From the NCBI RefSeq assembly GCF_009734385.1, contig NZ_CP046452.1, positions 1,550,001 to 1,614,000 on the forward strand: 64,000 nt of DNA, given 5' to 3'. The notes beneath the pieces are model-generated. The model was given only the letters and a program-made list of their open reading frames with translations, did not search any database and had not been told where the DNA came from. The translations under genes were made by a program, and so were the position numbers. The stretch is from Corynebacterium kalinowskii. Its GTDB lineage: Bacteria > Actinomycetota > Actinomycetes > Mycobacteriales > Mycobacteriaceae. Shown in pieces: positions 7,905 through 16,117 of the stretch. Position 1 is the first letter of the stretch; each line of letters begins with the position of its first letter.

Positions 7905-10124
7905 ATGACAACACCTCAAGACAGCTCTCGTCAGATTTGGCCGGGAGAGGCATATCCCCTCGGTTCCACTTACGACGGTGCGGGTACGAACTTCGCTTTG
8001 TTCTCGGATATTGCGGAAAAGGTGGAACTCTGCCTCATCGACCGTGACCAGAACGAAGAGCGCATCGAGCTCGAAGAAGTCGATGCGCATATCTGGCACT
8101 GCTACCTCCCAGGCGTCCAGCCAGGCCAGCGCTACGGCTATCGCGTGTACGGCCCTTACGATCCGGACAACGGTCACCGCTGCGATCCAAACAAACTGCT
8201 CGTTGACCCATATGCCAGGGCATTCGACGGCGAGTTCGATGGACACCCATCGCTTTTTAGCTACGACATAACGAACCCGGAAGACCCGAACGGCCGCAAC
8301 ACTGAAGATTCGTTGTTGCACACCATGCGTTCGGTAGTCATTAACCCGTTTTTCGACTGGGCAAACGACCGGGCACCGAAGATCCCGTACCACGAGACGG
8401 TCATCTACGAGGCTCATGTCAAGGGCATGACCATGACTCACCCAGACGTTCCTGAGCAGCTTCGAGGCACCTACGCAGGCCTGGCACACCCTGCCATCAT
8501 CAACTACCTCAAGGACCTTGGCATCACTGCCATCGAGCTCATGCCAGTCCACCAGTTCCTGCAAGACGACCGCCTCCGCGAGCTCGGGTTGCGCAACTAT
8601 TGGGGATACAACACGTTTGGCTTCTTCGCCCCACACCAGGACTACGCAGCCGCTACCAAGCCCGGCGGCGCTGTCTCCGAGTTCAAGGGCATGGTCCGCG
8701 CTTTCCACGAAGCAGGTATCGAAGTCATTCTCGACGTGGTGTACAACCACACCGCTGAAGGTAACCACCTGGGCCCAACCATTGCCTTCCGTGGCATCGA
8801 CAACGCCGCCTACTACCGCCTGGTGGAATCCGACAAGCGCCACTACATGGACTACACCGGTACCGGTAACTCCCTGAATGTGCGCCACCCGCACTCCCTG
8901 CAGCTGATCTTGGATTCCCTGCGCTACTGGGTATCTGAAATGCATGTGGACGGCTTCCGCTTCGACCTCGCATCCACCCTGGCCCGCGAACTGCACGATG
9001 TTGATCGCCTCTCCGCATTCTTCGACCTGGTCCAGCAGGATCCCATCGTCTCCCAGGTCAAGCTCATCGCCGAGCCGTGGGACATCGGCGAAGGTGGCTA
9101 CCAGGTGGGCAACTTCCCACCACTGTGGACGGAATGGAACGGAAAGTACCGCGACACCGTGCGCGACTTCTGGCGCGGCGAGCCTGCCACCCTGGGCGAA
9201 TTCGCTTCCCGCCTCACCGGCTCCTCTGACCTCTACGCCAATAACGGCCGTCGCCCAACCGCCTCGATCAACTTCGTCACCGCTCACGATGGCTTTACTC
9301 TTAATGACCTCGTGTCTTACAACGAAAAGCGCAATGAAGCCAACGGCGAAGGCAGCCGCGACGGTGAGTCACACAATCGCTCGTGGAACTGCGGTGTTGA
9401 AGGCCCAACCGACGATCCCAAAATCAAGAAGCTGCGTCGTCAGCAACAGCGCAACTTCCTCACTACGTTGCTGCTGTCCCAGGGCACCCCGATGATTGCC
9501 CACGGCGACGAAATGTCCCGCACTCAAAAAGGCAACAATAACGTCTACTGCCAAGATTCCGAGCTCTCCTGGGTTAACTGGAAGGACGCGGAAGAGAACA
9601 AGGACTTGGTTGCGTTCACCCGCCGCCTGATGGAGATCCGCCGCGACCACCCAGTGTTCCGTCGTCGTCGCTTCCTGGCCGGTGGCCCACTGGGCGACGA
9701 TATGCCGGAGCGCGATGTCGCGTGGCTCAACGCCAAGGGTCGCCTCATGACGCATGAAGATTGGGGCTTTACCGCCGGTAAATCCATCATGGTCTACCTC
9801 AACGGCAACGCCATCGCGGAGCCTGATGAGCGCGGTCAGCGCGTTGTTGATGACTCCTACCTGCTGTGCTTCAACGCCTACCATGAGGACATCGATTTCA
9901 CCCTCCCGGATGCCACCCTGGGTGGTAGCTGGAAGCTGCAGATCGACACCACTGATGACACCGGCATCCCAGCCGATGAGGCGATTTACTCAGCGGCTGG
10001 GCACCTCGTTGTACCAGGGCGCAGCGCAATGCTGCTCAAGCAGATGACCCCACCAGAAGCACCTGCTAGGAAACTAGTGCAAGAAGTACCAGCGGATTCC
10101 CCTGCTGCCGAAGTAGCCAAGTAG
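7905..10124 (+). CDS. glgX: Glycogen debranching enzyme GlgX/TreX
   Basis: GH13 isoamylase-type debranching enzyme (739 residues) hydrolysing alpha-1,6 branches of glycogen; supplies linear maltodextrins to TreY. N-terminal CBM48 (YPLGSTYDGAGTNFALFSD, residues 19-37), then the GH13 barrel: VILDVVYNHTAEG (region I), VDGFRFDLAS (nucleophile Asp), LIAEPWDIGEGGYQ (acid Glu) and FVTAHDGFTLNDL (transition-state Asp). The C-terminus ends in a 20-residue Ala/Pro/Glu tail. It opens the trehalose region here (treX-treY-treZ order but interrupted). Start ATG is preceded by a -10 rather than an SD. Could also be called treX; the reaction is the same. Confidence 0.96.
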   Translation: MTTPQDSSRQIWPGEAYPLGSTYDGAGTNFALFSDIAEKVELCLIDRDQNEERIELEEVDAHIWHCYLPGVQPGQRYGYRVYGPYDPDNGHRCDPNKLLVDPYARAFDGEFDGHPSLFSYDITNPEDPNGRNTEDSLLHTMRSVVINPFFDWANDRAPKIPYHETVIYEAHVKGMTMTHPDVPEQLRGTYAGLAHPAIINYLKDLGITAIELMPVHQFLQDDRLRELGLRNYWGYNTFGFFAPHQDYAAATKPGGAVSEFKGMVRAFHEAGIEVILDVVYNHTAEGNHLGPTIAFRGIDNAAYYRLVESDKRHYMDYTGTGNSLNVRHPHSLQLILDSLRYWVSEMHVDGFRFDLASTLARELHDVDRLSAFFDLVQQDPIVSQVKLIAEPWDIGEGGYQVGNFPPLWTEWNGKYRDTVRDFWRGEPATLGEFASRLTGSSDLYANNGRRPTASINFVTAHDGFTLNDLVSYNEKRNEANGEGSRDGESHNRSWNCGVEGPTDDPKIKKLRRQQQRNFLTTLLLSQGTPMIAHGDEMSRTQKGNNNVYCQDSELSWVNWKDAEENKDLVAFTRRLMEIRRDHPVFRRRRFLAGGPLGDDMPERDVAWLNAKGRLMTHEDWGFTAGKSIMVYLNGNAIAEPDERGQRVVDDSYLLCFNAYHEDIDFTLPDATLGGSWKLQIDTTDDTGIPADEAIYSAAGHLVVPGRSAMLLKQMTPPEAPARKLVQEVPADSPAAEVAK

Positions 10125-10166
10125 ACTCGCTTTCGTTTACTTGAGCCACCTTCGAAACAGCAAAGA

Positions 10167-11510
10167 GTGATAGCAGTGATCGCAGCGCACGGTGCCCAAA
10201 TCGACGTACATGCCTCTGGTGTGGACATTCGATACTCGCCCCTCTTGACGGCGCTGCATTACGAGAACGTCACCATTGCCCTATCCGAAATCACCAGGGT
10301 TGAGGTTTCCGAGCCAACTACAGTCCTCAGTGGCTCGGTCTCCCTCTTGGGAGCCGATAAGAGGATTATCTTTAGCCCTGGACAAGCCGAACAAGCCAGG
10401 CAGCTGGCCGCAGCCATTGATGCTGCGCGTCACGGCGAATCCCCTGCTGCGGTGTCCCCAGTTCCCGGACTCAACTTCGTCGCGTTCGACGTCGAAACCG
10501 CAAACGCGGACTGGGGTTCGATCTGCCAAATGGGCGCCGTTCGCTTCGTCGACGGTATCCCCACCGACTCCGTGTCCTGGTACGTTCAGCCTCCACAAGG
10601 TCTTGATGAATTCGATCCAGACAACGTCGCGATCCACGGCATCACCCCAGATCAAGTCGCTGATGCCCCCGAATTTCCAGATCGCCTCGCCGCGTTCATT
10701 GACTTTGTCGGCAACGACCCACTGGTCGCCCACAACGCACAGTTCGACTTCACGGCCTTGTCCCGAGCCAGCGCCGCCAGCGGCATAGCTGCTCCCACGA
10801 TGTACTTCGGCTGTACCCTGCTGATGTGCCGAGCAGCCAAGTTAGGCTTTACCAACAACAAGCTCCCCACCGTCGCTGCTGGGTTAGGTGTTGACCTCAC
10901 ACAACATCACGACGCCACCGCTGATGCGGCTGCGTGTGGCGGCATCCTCGTGGAGCTTGCCCGGCGTGCTGACTACAGTGGCAGCTTTGTCGAGTTCTGT
11001 TTCTCTCAAGGCTTTACCCTGGGCATCTTGGAACCTAGTCGCGTATACCCGGTGCTCAAGGATCGCAGCGGAGCGGGCGTAGCGTTGCAGCGTAAGAAGC
11101 TAGGATTGGCCGTCGACAAGCCTGCAGCTGCTGAGGTACCTGCCCCCGCCGACAAGCCTGCCCGCTCTTCTTCCGCTCCTTGGTCGCGAGTGGCTACCCC
11201 AGAAGTAGTCCCCGATCCCAACCCGAATGCTGATCCTGGTGGGGCACTTTTCGGCCAGAATGTCACCCTGACAGGTGACTTTGCGCCATTCGAGAAGGGC
11301 GACTTGTGGGAAAGGATCGCAGCCCAGGGGGCGACGATCGGAAAGAACGTCACTAAGAAAACCACCATCCTGGTGTGTGGCCCGTGGGCTACCGTGACTT
11401 CCAAACAAAAGCGGGCTGAAGAGCTCATCCAAAAGGGACAAAAGTTGACCATTTGGACTGAAAAACAGCTCTACACCGCCTTGGGATTGGACGAACAACC
11501 CCCGTTTTAG
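10167..11510 (+). CDS. DnaQ-type 3'-5' exonuclease with C-terminal BRCT domain
   Basis: 447-residue nuclease related to the DNA polymerase III epsilon subunit. Residues 1-95 form an N-terminal module of unknown fold. The exonuclease (about 105-270) shows all DEDDh motifs: FVAFDVETAN (Asp/Glu pair), VAHNAQFD, and HDATADAAACG. A Pro/Ala linker with KPAAAEVPAPADKPA follows, and residues 360-440 form a BRCT domain (LFGQNVTLTGDF ... GATIGKNVTKKTTILVCG). Such fusions are seen in actinobacteria and may act in repair or proofreading outside the replisome. Start is GTG at 10167; GTG at 10176 is the alternative. It sits oddly between glgX and treY. Confidence 0.85.
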   Translation: MIAVIAAHGAQIDVHASGVDIRYSPLLTALHYENVTIALSEITRVEVSEPTTVLSGSVSLLGADKRIIFSPGQAEQARQLAAAIDAARHGESPAAVSPVPGLNFVAFDVETANADWGSICQMGAVRFVDGIPTDSVSWYVQPPQGLDEFDPDNVAIHGITPDQVADAPEFPDRLAAFIDFVGNDPLVAHNAQFDFTALSRASAASGIAAPTMYFGCTLLMCRAAKLGFTNNKLPTVAAGLGVDLTQHHDATADAAACGGILVELARRADYSGSFVEFCFSQGFTLGILEPSRVYPVLKDRSGAGVALQRKKLGLAVDKPAAAEVPAPADKPARSSSAPWSRVATPEVVPDPNPNADPGGALFGQNVTLTGDFAPFEKGDLWERIAAQGATIGKNVTKKTTILVCGPWATVTSKQKRAEELIQKGQKLTIWTEKQLYTALGLDEQPPF

Positions 11511-11539
11511 AAAACTTCTTCCTCGAGTGGAACCTTTCC

Positions 11540-11559
11540 TATTCTTAGAGCAGTCTAAG
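11540..11559 (+). promoter_or_regulatory. -10 hexamer overlapping a CTTAGA/TCTAAG palindrome
   Basis: TATTCT at 11540-11545 can serve as a -10, and CTTAGA-GCAG-TCTAAG (11544-11559) is a perfect 6-base inverted repeat over the likely transcription start, about 37 bases before the GTG of the hypothetical gene. It could be an operator or a short 5' hairpin. Confidence 0.3.
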
Positions 11560-11595
11560 TAAGTAGGAGGGTTTCTATTAATTAGGGGGATTGAA

Positions 11596-12237
11596 GTGTC
11601 GCTAGAAAATATTACTGGCGTCCAGGATTTGGTATTGCGTTTGCGCAGCACTGCAGACTTGGACATGGCAGCCTTGAGCAGCGAAGGATTTGCCGCCGCA
11701 CCGGCGACTATCGCGTTGTCTGAGAACATTCGCGTCGCTTTTTCACCTTCCCAGGGGCCGGACCGGATCTTAGGATATGCGGAGCTCGCCGCGTTAGGGC
11801 TGAGCCCTCTCGTCGCGTGGCGGTCCATCGCTGAGCGCATCGTCGATGATGCCTGCGACGCCGATGCAGCGTCCTTCCTTGTGCGCCATCTTCACTCCCC
11901 TAACTTGCCACGCACCATTCAAATCCGGGTAAGGGCTGGAGTCGTATCGGAGTGGATCGCACATCCGCTGTTGTTTTCCCGAATCCAGCGCTGCGCCACC
12001 AAAGTCTTCGGCAGTGACACCGCCTACTTCCATGTCCTCGGACCTGACACGGTGATCGCTTCCGCCGCTGATATCACCCCCGCGGCGTTCCGAACGGACC
12101 TGCCGCGTCTTGGGCTAACAACTCGAGCCGACTATTTTTTCCACTCCTTGCGGTTTTACCAGGGCTTTCCGGTTGATTCCGCGCTGATAGATCCCCCGAC
12201 TTCCGGTGAAGATTTGAAGACTCCGATCATGTGCTGA
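11596..12237 (+). CDS. Conserved-looking hypothetical protein in trehalose region
   Basis: 213-residue soluble protein, no signal peptide or membrane segment, no motif I recognise. Start is GTG at 11596, supported by AGGGGGA at 11583-11589. It has an N-terminal helix region (VQDLVLRLRS), a middle with IQIRVRAGVVSEW and a C-terminal tail ending IMC. Amino-acid and codon use match its neighbours, and a Shine-Dalgarno plus upstream -10/palindrome support a real gene. It lies between the DnaQ-BRCT gene and treY on the same strand with an 85-base gap. Role unknown; no catalytic motif is evident. Confidence 0.7.
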   Translation: MSLENITGVQDLVLRLRSTADLDMAALSSEGFAAAPATIALSENIRVAFSPSQGPDRILGYAELAALGLSPLVAWRSIAERIVDDACDADAASFLVRHLHSPNLPRTIQIRVRAGVVSEWIAHPLLFSRIQRCATKVFGSDTAYFHVLGPDTVIASAADITPAAFRTDLPRLGLTTRADYFFHSLRFYQGFPVDSALIDPPTSGEDLKTPIMC

Positions 12238-12327
12238 CCGGGTCACAGCAGACACCGCGAGCGGATTCTCCCTAAACTTGGTGCAGTACAAGTCACCTGA
12301 CGGACGAACCAAGAGGATGATAAAGAC

Positions 12328-14742
12328 ATGCGTCGCCCGATAACCGCAACTTACCGATTCCAGCTCCGCGGCCCCAAGGCTGACGAATTCGGACGTGCCT
12401 TCGGCTTCGCCCAGGCCGCAGATCAGCTCGAGTACCTCGCGGAACTGGGAGTCTCCCACGTCTACCTGTCACCGATTCTCACCGCGCTGCCAGATTCTAA
12501 TCACTCCTACGACGTGATTGATCCGACTTCCATCAACCCAGAGTTTGGCGGCATGGAAGGTTTTAAGGCGTTGGCGCAAAAGGCCCACTCGTTGGGTCTT
12601 GGCATCATCATCGACATCGTGCCCAACCATGTTGGCGTGGCCAAACCAGCCTTAAATCCATGGTGGTGGGACGTTCTCAAGAACGGTCGTGACTCGCAGT
12701 ACGAGCACTTCTTCGACATCGACTGGCACGAGGACAATGGTGCGGGTGGCAAGCTGGGCCTTCCGGTGCTCGGCGCCCCAGACGACGCTGCCAAACTCAC
12801 CCTGGACTCATTCGAAGGTGAGCCAGTTCTGCGCTATTTTGACCATATTTTCCCAGTACGGCCAGGAACCGAGGGTGAGGATCCCCTGGCAGTGTACGAC
12901 CAGCAGTCCTACAAACTGATGTACTGGCGGGACGGCATCATCGGCTATCGTCGCTTCTTCTCCGTCAACGAGCTGGCTGGCCTGCGCCAGGAAGATCCAC
13001 TCGTGTTTGAACACACTCACCAGGTGCTGCGCGAGCTCGTGGCTCTTGACCTCATCGATGGTGTCCGAGTCGACCACCCCGATGGTCTGGCCGATCCATT
13101 CGGTTACCTCACTCGCCTGCGCGATGTCGTGGGCCCAGACCGCTGGTTGATCGTCGAAAAGATCCTCGGAGTATCCGAGCCACTCGATCCCCGCCTGACG
13201 GTGGACGGTACTACCGGCTACGATGCCCTTCGCGAGTTAGACGGTGTCTTTGTCGCCCGCGAGGGCGAGGACACCCTCTCTATGCTCTCTATGCAGCACA
13301 CGGGTTCCCCATGGGATGAAGCTTCACTGGTTGCCAACGAGCATTCTCTCAAGCGCGAAGTGGCCGCAAGTGAGCTTGCGGCCGAGGTGCGTCGCCTAGC
13401 TCGCGCCATGCGACGCGACAATTTCTCCACTGCCGGCCCACACATCTCCGATGAACAGCTGATCGATACCATCGTGGAACTGGTCGCCTTCATGCCGGTC
13501 TACCGTGCGGACTACATTTCGCTCTCGCGTGTCACCGCCACCGTCATCGCCCAGATGGTTCAGCGTTTCCCCTCGCATCGCGATGCGCTCGATATCATCG
13601 CCGCGGCCTTGCTAGTAGACGGTGAAGCAGCGACGCGCTTTGCGCAGGTATGTGGCGCCGTCATGGCCAAGGGCGTGGAGGACAAGATGTTCTACCGGGC
13701 CTCTCGCTTGGTCGCGTTGCAGGAGGTCGGCGGCGCACCGGGACGCTTCGGTGTCTCGGCTTCCGAATTCCATTTGCTACAAAACGAACGTGCACTGCTG
13801 TGGCCGAAGTCCATGACCACGCTGTCGACCCACGACACGAAGCGTGGCGAAGACACGCGCTCCCGCATCATTGAAATCTCCGAAGTGCCGAGCGAGTTCG
13901 CCGAATTTATCAACAGCATCACTGCTATCACCCCACCGCCTGACGGTGCCACTGGCCACTTCCTGCTGCAAAACCTGATTGGCGTGTGGCCAGAAGACGG
14001 ACAGCCTACCGACGATCTGCGCACCCGCTTCCAGGCCTACGCGCAGAAAGCCATCCGCGAAGCCGGCATCCACACTTCCTGGACCGAGCCAGTGGCCACC
14101 TTCGAGGATTCGATCGAGCACTGGGTCGACGCGCTTTTCGACGGCCCCGCCACGGCGCACCTCAACGAATTCGTCGGTCTCATTGCACCGGCAGCCACCA
14201 CGATTTCCCTCGGTCGCAAAATGCTCCAGCTGATCGGTGCAGGTGTCCCCGATATCTACCAAGGCTGCGAATTCTTTACCAAGACTTTGGTTGATCCGGA
14301 TAATCGCCGCTTCATCGACTACACCGCGCGCAGCCAGAAGCTAGCGGTGCTGAAGGAGCAGGGCGTGGTGACCGCCGAATCCGTCAGCGACCCAGACATG
14401 GCAAAACTCGCGGTCGTTTCTGCGGCACTGAGCGCCCGACAGAGCCACCCAGAGTGCTTCGTTGGCGCCGATTACCAAGCCGTGTACGCCGTGGGCCCCG
14501 CAGAGGCACACATGGTTGGCATGGCGCGTGGTACCTCGCAACGTGATCTGCAAGTCATCGCAGTATGTACCCGCAAGCCAATCATGCTCGAAAACAATGG
14601 TGGCTGGGGCGACACTACCCTGACTCTCCCGGAGGGCGAATGGCACGAATCGCTCACCGGACGCACCTTCTCCGGCACAGTCCCACTGTCTGAACTCTTC
14701 GAAATCCTGCCTACCGCGTTGCTCACGGTGGTGCGCCACTAG
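12328..14742 (+). CDS. treY: Maltooligosyl trehalose synthase
   Basis: GH13 enzyme (804 residues) that isomerises the reducing-end alpha-1,4 bond of maltodextrins to alpha,alpha-1,1, making maltooligosyl trehalose. Motifs: TYRFQL at the N-terminus, HVYLSPI, IIIDIVPNHVGVA (region I), LIDGVRVDHPDGLADP (nucleophile), WLIVEKILG (acid) and TLSTHDTKRGEDTR (region IV); family length is right. Residues 220-640 hold the long TreY-specific insert. AGAGGA ten bases before the ATG gives the start. It works after GlgX and before TreZ, coded about 4 kb downstream. Its TAG stop at 14740-14742 also forms the start of the relS -10 hexamer. Confidence 0.97.
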   Translation: MRRPITATYRFQLRGPKADEFGRAFGFAQAADQLEYLAELGVSHVYLSPILTALPDSNHSYDVIDPTSINPEFGGMEGFKALAQKAHSLGLGIIIDIVPNHVGVAKPALNPWWWDVLKNGRDSQYEHFFDIDWHEDNGAGGKLGLPVLGAPDDAAKLTLDSFEGEPVLRYFDHIFPVRPGTEGEDPLAVYDQQSYKLMYWRDGIIGYRRFFSVNELAGLRQEDPLVFEHTHQVLRELVALDLIDGVRVDHPDGLADPFGYLTRLRDVVGPDRWLIVEKILGVSEPLDPRLTVDGTTGYDALRELDGVFVAREGEDTLSMLSMQHTGSPWDEASLVANEHSLKREVAASELAAEVRRLARAMRRDNFSTAGPHISDEQLIDTIVELVAFMPVYRADYISLSRVTATVIAQMVQRFPSHRDALDIIAAALLVDGEAATRFAQVCGAVMAKGVEDKMFYRASRLVALQEVGGAPGRFGVSASEFHLLQNERALLWPKSMTTLSTHDTKRGEDTRSRIIEISEVPSEFAEFINSITAITPPPDGATGHFLLQNLIGVWPEDGQPTDDLRTRFQAYAQKAIREAGIHTSWTEPVATFEDSIEHWVDALFDGPATAHLNEFVGLIAPAATTISLGRKMLQLIGAGVPDIYQGCEFFTKTLVDPDNRRFIDYTARSQKLAVLKEQGVVTAESVSDPDMAKLAVVSAALSARQSHPECFVGADYQAVYAVGPAEAHMVGMARGTSQRDLQVIAVCTRKPIMLENNGGWGDTTLTLPEGEWHESLTGRTFSGTVPLSELFEILPTALLTVVRH

Positions 14743-14745
14743 CAT
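14740..14745 (+). promoter_or_regulatory. Putative -10 (TAGCAT) of relS, built on the treY stop
   Basis: TAGCAT begins with the treY TAG stop codon and ends seven bases before the relS ATG, with no Shine-Dalgarno between. It would give a leaderless relS transcript separate from treY. Confidence 0.4.
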
Positions 14746-14752
14746 TGAGCCC

Positions 14753-15757
14753 ATGGGTCCAAAGAGAATCCCCGCGCTTGGGGCGGTCTATCACGATTGG
14801 GTGCGACAGCACCCCGATGCCGCATCGGCATTCCGGGAAACAATCGAAGAAATACTGGTCGATGCCGGTGTCTCCTTCGACCGGGTCGCCGCCCGCACCA
14901 AGACCTGGCGCTCTCTCAAAGCCAAAGCGATGCAGCGCACCGACACCGGGGATTTTCGCTACCCAGATCCGTGGCACGACATCAAGGACATCATCGGTAT
15001 CCGCATCACTACCTACTTCTCTGCGGATATTCCGGTGGTGTTAGACGTGCTCGGGAAGCAGTTTAACGTGCTCAAGAGCGTCGATAAGGCCGCGGAAACC
15101 CGCATCGCCGGCGGCTTTGGCTACGGCTCCCACCACATGATCTTGCAAGTGCCCGAGGACTCCGACGACCTCGCCCCCTACCGTGGCTTCACCTTTGAAG
15201 TTCAGGTGCGTACCGTGCTGCAACACGCCTGGGCCGAATTCGAACACGACATCCGCTACAAAGGCACCGACGAGCACGATCCGCGCATTGACCGCGCCTT
15301 CGCTCTCGCGGCTGGGCTCATCGAGCTCGCCGACCAGCAGTTCGACCAAATCGCCCGCATTCAGGGTGAGGCACCCAACGCCGGCGACGACGTCGAACTG
15401 TCCGCAGAAACCCTCCCCGGCGTGCTCGCGATGTTGGTCGGTAATCGTTTTCCCCGTTCCCGGTCCGAGTACTACACCTGGCTCGAGGAGATCCTCGCCG
15501 TCAACGGCATCACCACCGTCCGTGAGCTGCGCGATCTTCTCGACGACACCGACATCGCTGCGGTCGAAGCAGCCCTCAAATACCAGTTCGTGCCCGGCCA
15601 GGTCCGCATTATCGACGACCTCCTTCTTCGCCGATACGGTCGTCGCCATATCGAACGAACGAAAGATCTGGGCAAGCACGCAACCCAACGTGCGAGCCGC
15701 CTGAAGAACCGACTCGCGGTAATGGTCAATGCTGGGATTGCCGAAGCCGTAGACTAG
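14753..15757 (+). CDS. relS: Small alarmone synthetase (RelA/SpoT domain)
   Basis: 334-residue protein with a single RelA/SpoT synthetase domain, about residues 45-160, making pppGpp/ppGpp-type alarmones from ATP and GDP/GTP. Seen: RTKTWRSLKAKAMQR, DIKDIIGIRITTYF (the conserved D and R), GYGSHHMILQVP, and FEVQVRTVLQHAWAEFEHDIRYK, whose Q-x-R and E-HD residues bind the nucleotides. No HD hydrolase, TGS or ACT domain, so it is not the long Rel. A helical C-terminal part (170-334) is unusually long for a small synthetase. A RelS of this type is known next to treY in C. glutamicum. Possible leaderless start. Confidence 0.88.
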   Translation: MGPKRIPALGAVYHDWVRQHPDAASAFRETIEEILVDAGVSFDRVAARTKTWRSLKAKAMQRTDTGDFRYPDPWHDIKDIIGIRITTYFSADIPVVLDVLGKQFNVLKSVDKAAETRIAGGFGYGSHHMILQVPEDSDDLAPYRGFTFEVQVRTVLQHAWAEFEHDIRYKGTDEHDPRIDRAFALAAGLIELADQQFDQIARIQGEAPNAGDDVELSAETLPGVLAMLVGNRFPRSRSEYYTWLEEILAVNGITTVRELRDLLDDTDIAAVEAALKYQFVPGQVRIIDDLLLRRYGRRHIERTKDLGKHATQRASRLKNRLAVMVNAGIAEAVD

Positions 15758-15766
15758 GTTTAATAT
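15738..15766 (+). promoter_or_regulatory. Promoter of the 42-codon gene
   Basis: TTGCCG (15738-15743) and TAATAT (15761-15766) are spaced by exactly 17 bases, a good housekeeping promoter. It overlaps the 3' end of relS and would start transcription about 33 bases before the small gene's ATG. Confidence 0.6.
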
Positions 15767-15805
15767 CGTTACAGATCAGAGCTACTTTTAAGGAGAAGAA
15801 CCGCT

Positions 15806-15934
15806 ATGGGCTCCACCCTGCACGATTTCCCACAGGTCGCCGACGCAATCCACGTGTGGGCGCTGACCATTGCCGATTTCTTCCGCGAGCGGGGTATTGA
15901 TTTCCCACCAGCTAACTGGGGCCTCAATATGTAG
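15806..15934 (+). CDS. 42-residue orphan small protein
   Basis: A short frame with every sign of a real gene: a 17-base-spaced promoter (15738-15766), AAGGAG at 15790-15795 ten bases before the ATG, and a strong rho-independent terminator at 15956-15987, all in a 180-base self-contained unit. The peptide has no cysteine and starts MGSTLHDFPQ, has a central amphipathic-looking helix (VADAIHVWALTIADFFRE) and ends in a Pro/Asn-rich NWGLNM. It is too short and too weakly hydrophobic to be a normal membrane protein; it resembles no corynebacterial porin I know in sequence. Function unknown. It could be a membrane-associated microprotein, a regulator, or a small secreted peptide. Confidence 0.68.
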   Translation: MGSTLHDFPQVADAIHVWALTIADFFRERGIDFPPANWGLNM

Positions 15935-15955
15935 CTTGTTGCTACAGAGTTTTAC

Positions 15956-15987
15956 GCCGGGTCTTTTTGACCCGGCTTTTGGTTTTT
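15956..15987 (+). terminator. Rho-independent terminator of the small gene
   Basis: GCCGGGTC (15956-15963), a TTTTT loop and GACCCGGC (15969-15976) make a perfect 8-base GC-rich stem, followed by TTTTGGTTTTT. It ends 22 bases after the 42-codon gene. Confidence 0.9.
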
Positions 15988-15999
15988 CTGCCGACATCT

Positions 16000-16101
16000 G
16001 TGGGTAAACCTTGGCTCGTTGGACAGGTTTACCCACCAAACGAACCCGTGCCGTGCCCGCATCATGGGTAAACCTTGGGTTAGTACGAAGGTTTACCCAT
16101 G
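16000..16101. repeat. Two tandem hairpins sharing the GGGTAAACC core
   Basis: First palindrome: arms 16000-16011 and 16025-16036 (12 bases, GTGGGTAAACCT), loop 13. Second: arms 16063-16076 and 16088-16101 (14 bases, CATGGGTAAACCTT), loop 11. Both arms are perfect and share TGGGTAAACCT, so the core occurs four times in about 100 bases. Neither has a T-run, which argues against simple terminators. They lie between the small gene's terminator and the convergent S4-domain gene. They may be a palindromic repeat family, RNA-processing site or operator pair. Confidence 0.85.
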
Positions 16102-16117
16102 GCTCCTCAACAGAAAA

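Noticed and set aside
7887..9287. 466-codon frame opposite glgX
   Set aside because: GlgX motifs are exact in the sense frame; the antisense frame has no start signals and is a by-product of GC-rich codon bias.
15806..15934. Idea that the 42-codon gene is a PorA-type porin
   Set aside because: Length is similar, but sequence has charged and Pro/Asn residues unlike PorA/PorH and the gene is not next to groEL2.
16000..16101. Reading the tandem hairpins as terminators
   Set aside because: No T-run follows either arm on either strand; the small gene already has a terminator at 15956-15987.
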